Assembly: GCA_021813505.1 (NCBI GenBank)
Contig: JAKAKI010000080.1
Location: 1 to 61,063 of the forward strand
Source: a bacterium
Lineage (GTDB): Bacteria; Zixibacteria; MSB-5A5; WJJR01
Length of the DNA: 61,063 nt
Direction of reading: 5' to 3'
In this document: positions 1 to 8,583 of the stretch, piece after piece
How the letters are laid out: every line of letters starts with the position of its first letter
How positions within the stretch are numbered: the stretch's first letter is position 1
The notes under the pieces: generated by a model
The model's input: only the letters and a program-made list of their open reading frames with translations
Told to the model about the DNA's origin: nothing
Database searches by the model: none
Program-made: the position numbers and the translations under genes

Positions 1-2
1 TC

Positions 3-1913
3 CAGGTCTGCTATGACCCGGTGGCAAGTGAGAGTGTGTTTGTCGTTGCCTTCGAGCGCGACGATTCCGCATTTGTGCTGCGGAAACCAGTTAGCAGCGA
101 GAAGCGGCAGACCTGCTTTCTGGCGACCGGTCTTGATCAAAGCGGGGACACGGCCTGGCGTCCGAACACAGCAATCTACGCGGGATTCCAAAGCGAGCCT
201 GATGGCCAAGCGGAAGTGATTCTCCATGTTCGCCCCGCCAGAGACCTTGAACCCCGCATCCTGTTTTGTATCGACCTGCGCGGCCCTTCGGTTCGATGGT
301 CGCTGCCTTTGGCCACCATCATTGTCGGGCAGATATTCCCCATTCGAGACCCTGCCGATCCGCAGGGTATCTTCGTCAGCTGCGGTCCTGACAACGGCGT
401 GAGTGACGGCGTCTTCGACGATCAATACGGGTATCTGACAGTTGTCAGCGCTTCCGGCCAGATCGTCGGGAACTGGATTGTCACCGACGGGATGGTGGCT
501 CCGGCTCTGGTGCCGGCGAGTGACTCCACTTGGTATTTGTTTCACACTCTGCCTCTGATTCGCCCTGGCCAGCTTGTAGAAGGCGCCACGCACGCTGATC
601 GACTGTCGATCATCAGTGCTCACGGTGATGTCCTGCGGTCGGTGGTACTTGAGGAGAAAATCTGCCCCCCATTTTGGTTCTCCGACTACGATCGGAATGG
701 CTCCCCGGAGTTGTATGCGCTCTCGACCAACGGCCGGCTCTTCGTGTTCAGCAGCGACCTCAATTTGCTGGCTGCTTCGGCGCCTACAAACCTCGATCAG
801 TGGCAGGGCACGGTCACTCTCGCCGGTGAACGTGACAGCGTGTTCGTCTTCAGCGCAGCGGATGGACTGAGTTTCTACTCTCACGATTTGCGGCTGCTGG
901 CGACGACCAGCCCCCCGAATGCTCATTTCCAACCCTTGGCAGTTGATCGGCTGGGCCGCGTGCTCCAATTCGCGAAGGCTGGTGCCGGAGGTATCGCGGT
1001 ATGTCGGATCAGACGCAGAACCTTCGTTGAATTAGCGCGGATCGCCTTCTGGGAGTACCAGTCTTATGTGCTCATGCTCTTGTCCGCGTCGCTGGCTGCG
1101 GTTGTTGTGGTCAACTTCTATCGCCGGAGGACGAAACGCAACCTCATCTTGATTGCCAGCCACAAGTCAGAACTTGAACGAGTTCACGATGAACTGCGCC
1201 GGGCACAGGCCACCATCATAGCGCAGGAGAAATACCGTCAGGCGAGGGACATTGCCGGTGCGTTTGCACACGAAATTCGCAATGCGTTGTTTCCTGCCGA
1301 GGCCGCATCCCGCCGTCTAAGTGGTCCTGTGAAGCCAGAGAGCTCGCCCGAGCATTCTTCCGAGCATTACGCTGGTGTGGTCGCCGGCGCTCTCAGGAGG
1401 GCGCTCGCACTGACCGAGCAAATTTCGCACTACACGCGGCTGGAAGGTGAGCACTCGCTGGCGCCGATTTCGCTACGCCCGGTCATCGATGACGTGCTGA
1501 CGGCGAATCGCCTGCCGATTGAAGAGAATGGAGCTGTCGTTACTGTCGAGTGCAGCGACGGTATCGAAGTGATGGCCAACCTCTCACAACTCAGAATTGT
1601 GCTGAACAACCTGCTCCTGAACAGTCTCGACGCGCTGACTGGCCGGCCGGCACCTGCCATTCGCATCGGTGTTCAGCCTGGTGGCGAGAAGGTCGATCTG
1701 ACTTTTTATGACAATGGTGCAGGGATTTCAGCAGATGCGTTGCCGCGAATCTTTGACGCGTTTTTTTCGACCAAGCCCGCGAAGGGAACCGGACTGGGAC
1801 TGGCGGTGGTCAAGAGGATTGTTGAATTGTCCGGTGGCACGATAGCGGTGGAAAGTGAAGCCGGCAAATGGACGAAGTTCACGCTCCGGTTGGCGCCGGG
1901 ACGGCCTGCATGA
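3..1913 (+). CDS. Sensor histidine kinase, 5'-truncated
   Basis: In-frame codons run from the first bases of the window, ahead of the first possible start (GTG at 21), so the true start lies upstream. Numbered from that GTG, residues 1-345 are beta-rich with an Asp-rich turn (FSDYDRNGSPELYAL) like FG-GAP or propeller repeats. Residues 346-367 are a single membrane span, followed by a short coiled coil. The kinase core has an H-box (AHEIRNALF, phospho-acceptor His417), N-box (NNLLLNSLDAL), G1 (DNGAGI) and G2 (GTGLGL). It probably senses something outside the cytoplasm and phosphorylates the regulator encoded 13 bases downstream. The signal is unknown. Confidence 0.9.
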   Translation, partial: QVCYDPVASESVFVVAFERDDSAFVLRKPVSSEKRQTCFLATGLDQSGDTAWRPNTAIYAGFQSEPDGQAEVILHVRPARDLEPRILFCIDLRGPSVRWSLPLATIIVGQIFPIRDPADPQGIFVSCGPDNGVSDGVFDDQYGYLTVVSASGQIVGNWIVTDGMVAPALVPASDSTWYLFHTLPLIRPGQLVEGATHADRLSIISAHGDVLRSVVLEEKICPPFWFSDYDRNGSPELYALSTNGRLFVFSSDLNLLAASAPTNLDQWQGTVTLAGERDSVFVFSAADGLSFYSHDLRLLATTSPPNAHFQPLAVDRLGRVLQFAKAGAGGIAVCRIRRRTFVELARIAFWEYQSYVLMLLSASLAAVVVVNFYRRRTKRNLILIASHKSELERVHDELRRAQATIIAQEKYRQARDIAGAFAHEIRNALFPAEAASRRLSGPVKPESSPEHSSEHYAGVVAGALRRALALTEQISHYTRLEGEHSLAPISLRPVIDDVLTANRLPIEENGAVVTVECSDGIEVMANLSQLRIVLNNLLLNSLDALTGRPAPAIRIGVQPGGEKVDLTFYDNGAGISADALPRIFDAFFSTKPAKGTGLGLAVVKRIVELSGGTIAVESEAGKWTKFTLRLAPGRPA

Positions 1914-1926
1914 TTGGGACGGCGAC

Positions 1927-3300
1927 ATGATGACAAATACGCGCGCGAAGATCCTCCTTGTGGATGATGAGCGGCCTGTTTTGGAGATGCTGGCCGATCT
2001 CTTCTCCGACGATTACGACGCGGTGTGCGCCGCCTCGGGGCCCGAAGCCATCGAGGCAGCGGGAATCCACAGCGACATTGCGGTTGTCGTAATGGATATC
2101 AAGATGGCTCGTATGGACGGAATTACGGCGGCCCGCCAGATTCGCACACTTCGGCCCGACCTGGCGATCATCTTCCACACCGGGTATCCCGGTGAGTACG
2201 AGGAGCAATCGATCGACGCCGCCGAAAAGCCGTTCGACTACGTGCAGAAGGGCAATACCATCGACCGGTTGCTGCGTTCGGTCCGCAACGCGGTCGAGGC
2301 CTATCGTCTGCGCCAGGACAACCGCCTGTTGTCCGACTTGGCCGCAGCTGACTACGGAATCATTGGACGGTCGGCACCAATGCAGGAGGTCTTTCGCACG
2401 ATCCGCAAGGTTGCGCCTACCGACAGCAAAGTTATGATCCTGGGCGAGACGGGAACCGGCAAAGAACTCGTCGCGCGTGCAATTCACGCGCACAGCCGCC
2501 GCGGCCGCCGGCGCATGGGTATTCTCAACTGCAATCACAAGTCTCCCGACTTGATCGAATCAGAGCTCTTTGGGCACATTAAGGGAGCATTCACAGGGGC
2601 CGTCCAGGATCGGATCGGTTTGTTCGAGTACGCCGAGGGGGGAACTGTCTTCCTGGATGAGATCGGCGATCTGGACATCACAACCCAGGCCAAGCTCCTG
2701 CGCGTTCTCGAAACAGGTGAATTCCAGAAGGTGGGGACTCCGAGCTTTTGCCAGTGCGATGCCCGCCTGATATGCGCAACACATCACGATCTTGCGAAAC
2801 TCGTCGCGCAAGGTCGTTTCCGCGAGGACCTGTTCTACCGTCTCAAGGGTGTGGCCATCGTGATGCCGCCCCTTCGGAATCGCCGCGAGGACATTCCATT
2901 ATTGCTGGACGCCTTCTGCGCCGCGTCGGTTGCCGAGCTCGATATTCCCCCGCGAGTCTTCGACACCGGTGCAATTCAGGTCCTCCTGATGCACGACTGG
3001 CCAGGAAATGTCAGGCAATTGCAGGATACGGTGCGCTCACTTGTGACGCTGGCGGATTCGCAAATCATCTTCGCCGAAGATGTGAGGCAATACCTCGGCT
3101 CTGCCACAGTGGACTGCGACGACGTATCACCGTCCCTGCCGGATCGTCTCCGCAACATCGAACGAACGCTCATTCTGGGCGCCCTGGCTGAGACCAGGTA
3201 CAACATCACAACTGCCGCAAGAATCCTCGGGATAGACCGCTCGACCCTCCAGAAAAAGATCAAAGCGCACGCGCTCGACCTCAATAGACCAAAGCCCTGA
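1927..3300 (+). CDS. NtrC-family sigma-54-dependent response regulator
   Basis: A 457-residue transcription activator with three standard parts. The N-terminal receiver has phospho-acceptor Asp57 ([13 protein letters not shown]). The central AAA+ domain has Walker A GETGTGKE near residue 173, the sigma-54 contact loop GAFTGA near 220 and Walker [12 protein letters not shown]. The C-terminus is a Fis-type helix-turn-helix ([17 protein letters not shown]). It would open sigma-54 promoters when phosphorylated by the adjacent kinase. The start is the first of two tandem ATG codons; a longer in-frame start at 1855 would overlap the kinase gene. Target genes cannot be told from this sequence. Confidence 0.93.
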   Translation: MMTNTRAKILLVDDERPVLEMLADLFSDDYDAVCAASGPEAIEAAGIHSDIAVVVMDIKMARMDGITAARQIRTLRPDLAIIFHTGYPGEYEEQSIDAAEKPFDYVQKGNTIDRLLRSVRNAVEAYRLRQDNRLLSDLAAADYGIIGRSAPMQEVFRTIRKVAPTDSKVMILGETGTGKELVARAIHAHSRRGRRRMGILNCNHKSPDLIESELFGHIKGAFTGAVQDRIGLFEYAEGGTVFLDEIGDLDITTQAKLLRVLETGEFQKVGTPSFCQCDARLICATHHDLAKLVAQGRFREDLFYRLKGVAIVMPPLRNRREDIPLLLDAFCAASVAELDIPPRVFDTGAIQVLLMHDWPGNVRQLQDTVRSLVTLADSQIIFAEDVRQYLGSATVDCDDVSPSLPDRLRNIERTLILGALAETRYNITTAARILGIDRSTLQKKIKAHALDLNRPKP

Positions 3301-3517
3301 ACTTCCCAGCCAGTGTGGCGTGTCTTCCCACCTTGGGATGGGTGGATTGGGGCGGGATTTCCCGCATCGCGCGTCTGACGAGAGGCCGCGCCCGCGAACT
3401 TGTTGAATCTCTGCCAGTTCACGTTTCGACGACAATCGCAGCCCTTGGCACGGGACTTGATTATGAGCATTCCCGTGTCATCAGTGGATCGAACCAGCCA
3501 TCAACCGGGAGGAGAAA

Positions 3518-6500
3518 TTGAAGAGTCCGAGACTTGCGTTATGCGCTGTCCTGTCCGTCGTGCTGCTTGGTGCGACTGCAGTGCACAGTCAGCAGACCAC
3601 ACTCAAAACCAACCGCATTCTTCACGAGTCTGCGGGCAATCTGGACGAGTCCTTCGGTGCGAACATTCCGATTCCGTTGAATTCGCACGGAGGCACAGGC
3701 GTTCCGGTCGACGGCAAAATCTACATCTACGGCGGCGTGAATTCGGAGAACAATGGCAATACAACCGCTTTTTCCGACAGGGTTTTCGTTTACGACATCG
3801 CCTCCGACGCTTGGACAGAAAACCCTGGTCGCCTGCCGTATGGCATCAACGCCCAAGGATCGAACGCCGCGAAGACCTCGTCCGGTAAGATCGCGATTTC
3901 GCCTGGCCACGGTCCATACAGCTACGGCGGCTGGGGCCAGCACAATCGATTAATCATCTTCGATCCTGTGACTGGAGTTGCCCAAGAGGACGCCGCCTAC
4001 CCCCAAGGAAGGATATGGGGATGCCAGATTGTGGCAGCCGCCGGGAATGTCTACTCCTTTGGCGGTTGGACTGGCGGAGGCGTCTCCGACATTTTCAGAT
4101 ACGACGAGAGCAGTCATAGCTTGGTGCGAGTCGCAGGATTGGCCGGTGGCGGTACACAGATCCCAGATGCAGTCTTGGCTGACAACGGGAAGATATACCT
4201 CATCGGAGGAAATCAAGGAAGCGGTGTCGAAACCCTGATCAACATATTCAATCCCGCCACAAACTCCTGCGCGCTTTCGGCGGCGCGCATTCCCTTCCCC
4301 GCGGAACAGAGTGGCATCAGGGTCTGGTACTTTGGAGGCGATATCATCTATGTCGCCGATACCTACCCGGGTCCAACAACGATCTGGAGGTATAGCATCT
4401 CAAGTGATCGGTTCGACCCTTCACCCCTGGTGTTCACGTTTTCATCGTTGCAGGCGTCATTCCCATTCTCAGTGAAACGCTCCTCGGGCGGGCGGGCATT
4501 CCTGATCGGGGGATATGGAACGGAGCCAGCGCAACCAGGCTACTTCATCCACATCTCGGACATCCACGTAAACGCGAAGTCCGATAACCGGTCGTGGCAT
4601 TCTTTCTTGGAATTGGTGAGAATGCAATCGCCGAAACCCGCCTTTGTAGTAGCAACTGGCGACCTAACGGAAAATGGGTGGAGTACGTGGGGCCTTAGCT
4701 ACCGCGCTAGTCCACACTGGTCTGCACTAACGGCCCCGTTGATAAAGGATCCTCTGCCCGGTGTGGGATTTAACTTCTACGTCGATCCAGCGCGTACGAT
4801 TCCAATCTACTTCTGCCCGGGAAACCATGACCTTATGGACACGCTTGGTTTTGACATGGGCTCAGCTGCATACGAGGTCAATATCGGCGCCACCTTCAAT
4901 TCCATTCAAGCTGCGCCCAACGTCGCACTGATCACTCTCAATAGCGGTGCGAATATGAAGTGCGATTTCAATAATATCCTTAACCCAGAGGGTTCGGGTC
5001 TGTCGCTCGATGAATACGGACGCTTCGCGTCCGCACTCGAGAACCAGAGGTTTCAGCACAAGATTGTGGCCATGCATCACCCCTATTGGAACACAGGTAG
5101 GTGTTGGTTCCCTCCCGGTCCAAATACATGCCTGCAAATGTCGGACCCGAATCTGGATGGCGCTTTTATGGAATTGCGCGGCCCGTTCGCCTATCAGTGT
5201 GGCGCGTACGACGTGGATCTTGTCCTGGCTGGCCACGTGCATAAGATGGCAACGAAGGGGCTTAAGGGTATCTGCAACATGAACGCCGGCGCGTGGCAGG
5301 AGGGTGACGGAACGAGGTTTGTCGTCACCGCGGCGTTGCAGGATTGTTACTTGAGGAAGATTGAGTTCGATCAGTTTGGGAAGATCACTAAGGTCAACAA
5401 GAGGACCATCTTCAGTAGCAGAATTGCTGGTCAAGTGGCATGCAGAACTGACGTCCACATTCACGACAGCGAAGGGCGGCATCTTGGGTTTGGACCTGAC
5501 GGGAGCGTCGAATTCGGTATCCCCGGTTCGTATTTCAATCAATTGGAGTATGACCCCGGTTCGGGCACAGAGGATGGAACTCTGACGGAGTTTGGCATGC
5601 CGCGCGAAGACGGCGCAAACTACGAGATTACGATTACAAGTCTCACCAACGAGCCTCTCAATGTGAGTCTATTCGCGAGCACCCAAGATGGCCCGGAGGC
5701 GGGTTTCGACTATTCCGGAATCCCGGTTGTCGAAGGCTCCGTCGCGGTAGTTAGAGTTGTGAGCGGGGCAATCGAGCCAGAAGTTGTGGTAACAGACCCC
5801 GATGGTTCCACAACAATGGTTCTGCCAACGGAGTACTGGGGAAACATGCCCCCCGACAGGCCAGTGACCCCAAGTGGCTCCGCATCCCTTGTTGTGAATG
5901 AAACCGCCGTCTATTCCAGCAGAACCCAAGAACCCGACGGAGAGACTATCTCCTACGGGTTCGAGTGGGGCGATGGGAGCGAAAGTGGATGGTCTGATCC
6001 GGTCGCTTCGGGCACAGGGATCAGTTCGACCCACTCATGGGCCCATCCAGGGAACTATACTGTCCGTGCCCGGGCGAAGGACCTCTGGGGAAATCTGAGC
6101 GCATGGTCTGAGTCGATGGTTGTCGTTGTAGTGCCCGACACCGGTTCCGTCTCCGGCGTCGTCGCGGCGGCGGGGACAGGACTGCTTGGGGTGCCGATCG
6201 ATCTCTATGGCACGGATGGCGACCTCATTGCGTCAGACGCCTCTGAAGCAGACGGCCGATACGGGTTCTATGGTGTGATCAACGGTTCCTATACAGTCGC
6301 AATTGCCACACCCCTCGGTTTTCAAGCGGATCAAGAGACGAAGGAAGTCGTTGTTCGCGGCCTGCCGCATGTGGTCAACTTCACGCTGATTTCGATGGCC
6401 GCTCGTTTTGCACAGCGTGGGCGAGGCTATTGGGCACAGCAGTTAAGGACTGCCCTCGACGGACGACCGAAGGACTACACGGGCAACGACTTTGCCCGCT

Positions 6501-7261
6501 TCGCAGGTCTGATCAGCCAGCACTTCAACGACAATCGGCTCAACGCCGTGGATTTTTACACCGTACCGCAGCCTGCGACACGGGCAGACAGCTTGAATGC
6601 GTTGTACAGACTTCTGGTTGGTGGACTGGGTCGCGACCACGATGATGACAGGAAGTCGGATCAGGCCAAAAGCCACTTGGCGGCACTACTCCTAAACATC
6701 GCGTCGGGGAAGTTGGCACAGTTTGAGCTTGTCTCGCGCGACAGCGTGACCGTCTCGCAGGCAATTACTTACTGCGATTACCTGATCACCAGCGACGTTT
6801 TGTGCTCGGACGAGGATGATGGCGATGAGCATGATGTCGAGGAGCAAAGTCGCAAGGTTTGCCTCGAGCTAGCCAAGGAAATCGCTGAGGACATCAACGA
6901 GGGTGAGCATGTCGAGAAAGGTATCATTCCCAAGGCCACACTCGACATCGCCTACAAGCAACACGCTGTCGCGCCGCTTCCCGCCGAATTCGCTCTTGGG
7001 CAGAATTCACCCAATCCTTTCAATGCCGGGACGGTGATTCGCTACACTCTCAGCCGAAACGGCCACGCCATCGTAACGGTATTTGACATTCTCGGTCGCC
7101 AGGTGGCGACTGTTGTGGACGAGTTTCAGACGGCCGGTCCACATGAAGTACAGTGGAACGGCACTGATGCGCACGGGCAGGCGGTGGCATCGGGCATGTA
7201 CTTCTACCGTCTCACCGCGGACGGATCCTCGCAATCCAAGAAGATGATCCTGCTAAAGTAG
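3518..7261 (+). CDS. Secreted kelch-like / metallophosphoesterase / PKD protein with C-terminal sorting domain
   Basis: A 1247-residue exported protein. It starts at TTG behind a strong GGGAGGAG site and has a signal peptide ending near AVHSQ. Residues about 45-330 contain kelch-like repeats (VDGKIYIYGGVN, GNVYSFGGW, NGKIYLIGGN). Residues about 340-610 are a calcineurin-like phosphoesterase with the metal motifs SDIH, GDLTE, GNHD, AMHHPYW and AGHVHK all intact. A PKD-like domain (about 790-865) and a carboxypeptidase-regulatory-like beta domain (about 878-958) follow, then an unassigned helical stretch. The last about 90 residues match a FlgD-like/type IX sorting domain (LGQNSPNPFNAGTVIRYTL, SGMYFYRL). 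The substrate is unknown. GC looks lower than in neighbours (30 of 60 in 4561-4620). Confidence 0.88.
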   Translation: MKSPRLALCAVLSVVLLGATAVHSQQTTLKTNRILHESAGNLDESFGANIPIPLNSHGGTGVPVDGKIYIYGGVNSENNGNTTAFSDRVFVYDIASDAWTENPGRLPYGINAQGSNAAKTSSGKIAISPGHGPYSYGGWGQHNRLIIFDPVTGVAQEDAAYPQGRIWGCQIVAAAGNVYSFGGWTGGGVSDIFRYDESSHSLVRVAGLAGGGTQIPDAVLADNGKIYLIGGNQGSGVETLINIFNPATNSCALSAARIPFPAEQSGIRVWYFGGDIIYVADTYPGPTTIWRYSISSDRFDPSPLVFTFSSLQASFPFSVKRSSGGRAFLIGGYGTEPAQPGYFIHISDIHVNAKSDNRSWHSFLELVRMQSPKPAFVVATGDLTENGWSTWGLSYRASPHWSALTAPLIKDPLPGVGFNFYVDPARTIPIYFCPGNHDLMDTLGFDMGSAAYEVNIGATFNSIQAAPNVALITLNSGANMKCDFNNILNPEGSGLSLDEYGRFASALENQRFQHKIVAMHHPYWNTGRCWFPPGPNTCLQMSDPNLDGAFMELRGPFAYQCGAYDVDLVLAGHVHKMATKGLKGICNMNAGAWQEGDGTRFVVTAALQDCYLRKIEFDQFGKITKVNKRTIFSSRIAGQVACRTDVHIHDSEGRHLGFGPDGSVEFGIPGSYFNQLEYDPGSGTEDGTLTEFGMPREDGANYEITITSLTNEPLNVSLFASTQDGPEAGFDYSGIPVVEGSVAVVRVVSGAIEPEVVVTDPDGSTTMVLPTEYWGNMPPDRPVTPSGSASLVVNETAVYSSRTQEPDGETISYGFEWGDGSESGWSDPVASGTGISSTHSWAHPGNYTVRARAKDLWGNLSAWSESMVVVVVPDTGSVSGVVAAAGTGLLGVPIDLYGTDGDLIASDASEADGRYGFYGVINGSYTVAIATPLGFQADQETKEVVVRGLPHVVNFTLISMAARFAQRGRGYWAQQLRTALDGRPKDYTGNDFARFAGLISQHFNDNRLNAVDFYTVPQPATRADSLNALYRLLVGGLGRDHDDDRKSDQAKSHLAALLLNIASGKLAQFELVSRDSVTVSQAITYCDYLITSDVLCSDEDDGDEHDVEEQSRKVCLELAKEIAEDINEGEHVEKGIIPKATLDIAYKQHAVAPLPAEFALGQNSPNPFNAGTVIRYTLSRNGHAIVTVFDILGRQVATVVDEFQTAGPHEVQWNGTDAHGQAVASGMYFYRLTADGSSQSKKMILLK

Positions 7262-7289
7262 GGCTTCGGCAGGATCGGCGGGGGAACAG

Positions 7290-7325
7290 CCCCGGAGGGT
7301 TCGTATAACTCTCCGGGGTTTCCAT
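7290..7325 (+). terminator. Rho-independent terminator after the phosphoesterase gene
   Basis: An 8-bp perfect stem (CCCCGGAG at 7290-7297, CTCCGGGG at 7311-7318) continues inward for four more pairs including one G-T, leaving a 5-base loop (7302-7306). A T-rich tail follows. It lies 29 bases past the stop at 7261. Confidence 0.75.
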
Positions 7326-7384
7326 TTCCCCCAAATTCCCCCCTTGGCAGCCGCATTTTCGCCGCGTATCGTGGTCCGGTGGTC

Positions 7385-8347
7385 ATGGACGCCAAACGTC
7401 AGACAGGATGGGTGTACGCCCCGGACTTTCTAGAGCATAAGTCCGATGCCCCACATCCCGAGTGCCCTGACCGGCTGATCGCAATCGTCAATGAACTGCG
7501 GGTGACCGGAGTCCTCGCACAGTTGCAGCCCATCGAGTTCGGCGAAGCGACACGAGGAGAGATTCTCCGGGTCCATTCGGCGGCGTATCTGGAGATTCTC
7601 GAGAGCTCCGGTGGCAGGTACCTTGACCCGGAGACTTATGCGGCAACGGACTCTCCCCATATTGCCAAACTGGCCAGCGGCGGTGTGCTCGCGGCGGCGA
7701 GGGCTGTGTGGAACGGCCGGTTGGCCAATGCCTTCTGCGCCGTGCGTCCCCCAGGACACCACGCCATGCCCGACCGGGCAATGGGATTCTGCCTGCTGAA
7801 CAACATCGCGATTGCCGCTGCGGGAATTCTGGCGGACCTCCCCGGTGCCCGCGTTCTGGTTCTTGATTGGGACGTGCACCATGGCAACGGGACTCAGGCA
7901 ATGTTCTACGAGTCGCCCGATGTCCTCTATGCCTCGGTGCACCAGTATCCGTTCTACCCGGGGAGTGGCGCGGCCATCGAAACCGGTCGCGGCAGGGGGA
8001 AGGGCTTCACCGTCAATGTCCCTCTCCAGGCCGGTTCCGGGGACGAGGATTCCCTTGCCGCCATCGACCGAATTCTCACTGTCCACGCAGCCCCGTTTGC
8101 CCCGAACATCATTCTCATCTCTGCCGGGTTTGACGCCCACGAGGATGATCCATTGGCAGGACTGCGGGTGACCACCGACGGCTTTGCCCAAGCCACCCGC
8201 CGTGTCTGTGCCTTCGCCAACCGAGTGTGTGATGGTAAGATCGTATCCGTGTTGGAGGGCGGGTACCATTTGACGGCTTTGCCGCAGAGTTGCGCGGTGC
8301 ACGTCGCGGAACTGATTTCCTGGGCCCGTGGGCGGGGGGCGCGTTGA
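7385..8347 (+). CDS. Histone deacetylase-family (acetoin utilization-type) deacetylase
   Basis: A 320-residue protein with the class II HDAC/acetylpolyamine amidohydrolase pattern: HPECPDRL near the N-terminus, RPPGHHAMPDRAMGFCLLNN (tandem catalytic His and tyrosine-face loop), the zinc-site segment VLDWDVHHGNGTQ and a GGYH motif near the end. It should remove acetyl groups from acetyl-lysine or small acetylated amines; the substrate is not predictable here. ATG at 7385 is preferred, with GTG at 7379 as alternative. The stop codon TGA (8345-8347) lies inside the left end of a 119-bp repeat, so the last residues (GRGAR) may have changed when that element inserted. Confidence 0.9.
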   Translation: MDAKRQTGWVYAPDFLEHKSDAPHPECPDRLIAIVNELRVTGVLAQLQPIEFGEATRGEILRVHSAAYLEILESSGGRYLDPETYAATDSPHIAKLASGGVLAAARAVWNGRLANAFCAVRPPGHHAMPDRAMGFCLLNNIAIAAAGILADLPGARVLVLDWDVHHGNGTQAMFYESPDVLYASVHQYPFYPGSGAAIETGRGRGKGFTVNVPLQAGSGDEDSLAAIDRILTVHAAPFAPNIILISAGFDAHEDDPLAGLRVTTDGFAQATRRVCAFANRVCDGKIVSVLEGGYHLTALPQSCAVHVAELISWARGRGAR

Positions 8348-8461
8348 AAAACCGGGCAGACAAGAGTGTCTGCCCCACCCATGGTCATGGGAGTTCTTGT
8401 CTCTCAGTGGCGCGGACACTCCTGTCCGCGCTCTCATCCGCAGATGCTGTGGTTTTTCAAC
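8343..8461. repeat. 119-bp inverted-repeat-ended element, copy 1
   Basis: Bounded by perfect 11-bp inverted ends GTTGAAAAACC (8343-8353) and GGTTTTTCAAC (8451-8461). Inside are two hairpins, GGGCAGAC/GTCTGCCC and a second built on GCGCGGACA/TGTCCGCGC. A diverged copy of identical length is at 18248-18366. There is no coding capacity, which suggests a MITE-like or REP-type non-autonomous element. Confidence 0.85.
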
Positions 8462-8583
8462 AGGCCCCGGGGGCGGGTCGGAATGCCCGGAAGTCATAGA
8501 TTCGGTTGTTTTGACCCGCGCGTGATTTCGCACCAGTTCTGCAGTCGTGCATCATCGCGAAATTCACTATGATTGTATAAGAC

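Noticed and set aside
7430-8533. 367-codon minus-strand open frame
   Set aside because: Antisense to the deacetylase gene and running through the 119-bp repeat; no protein-like pattern.
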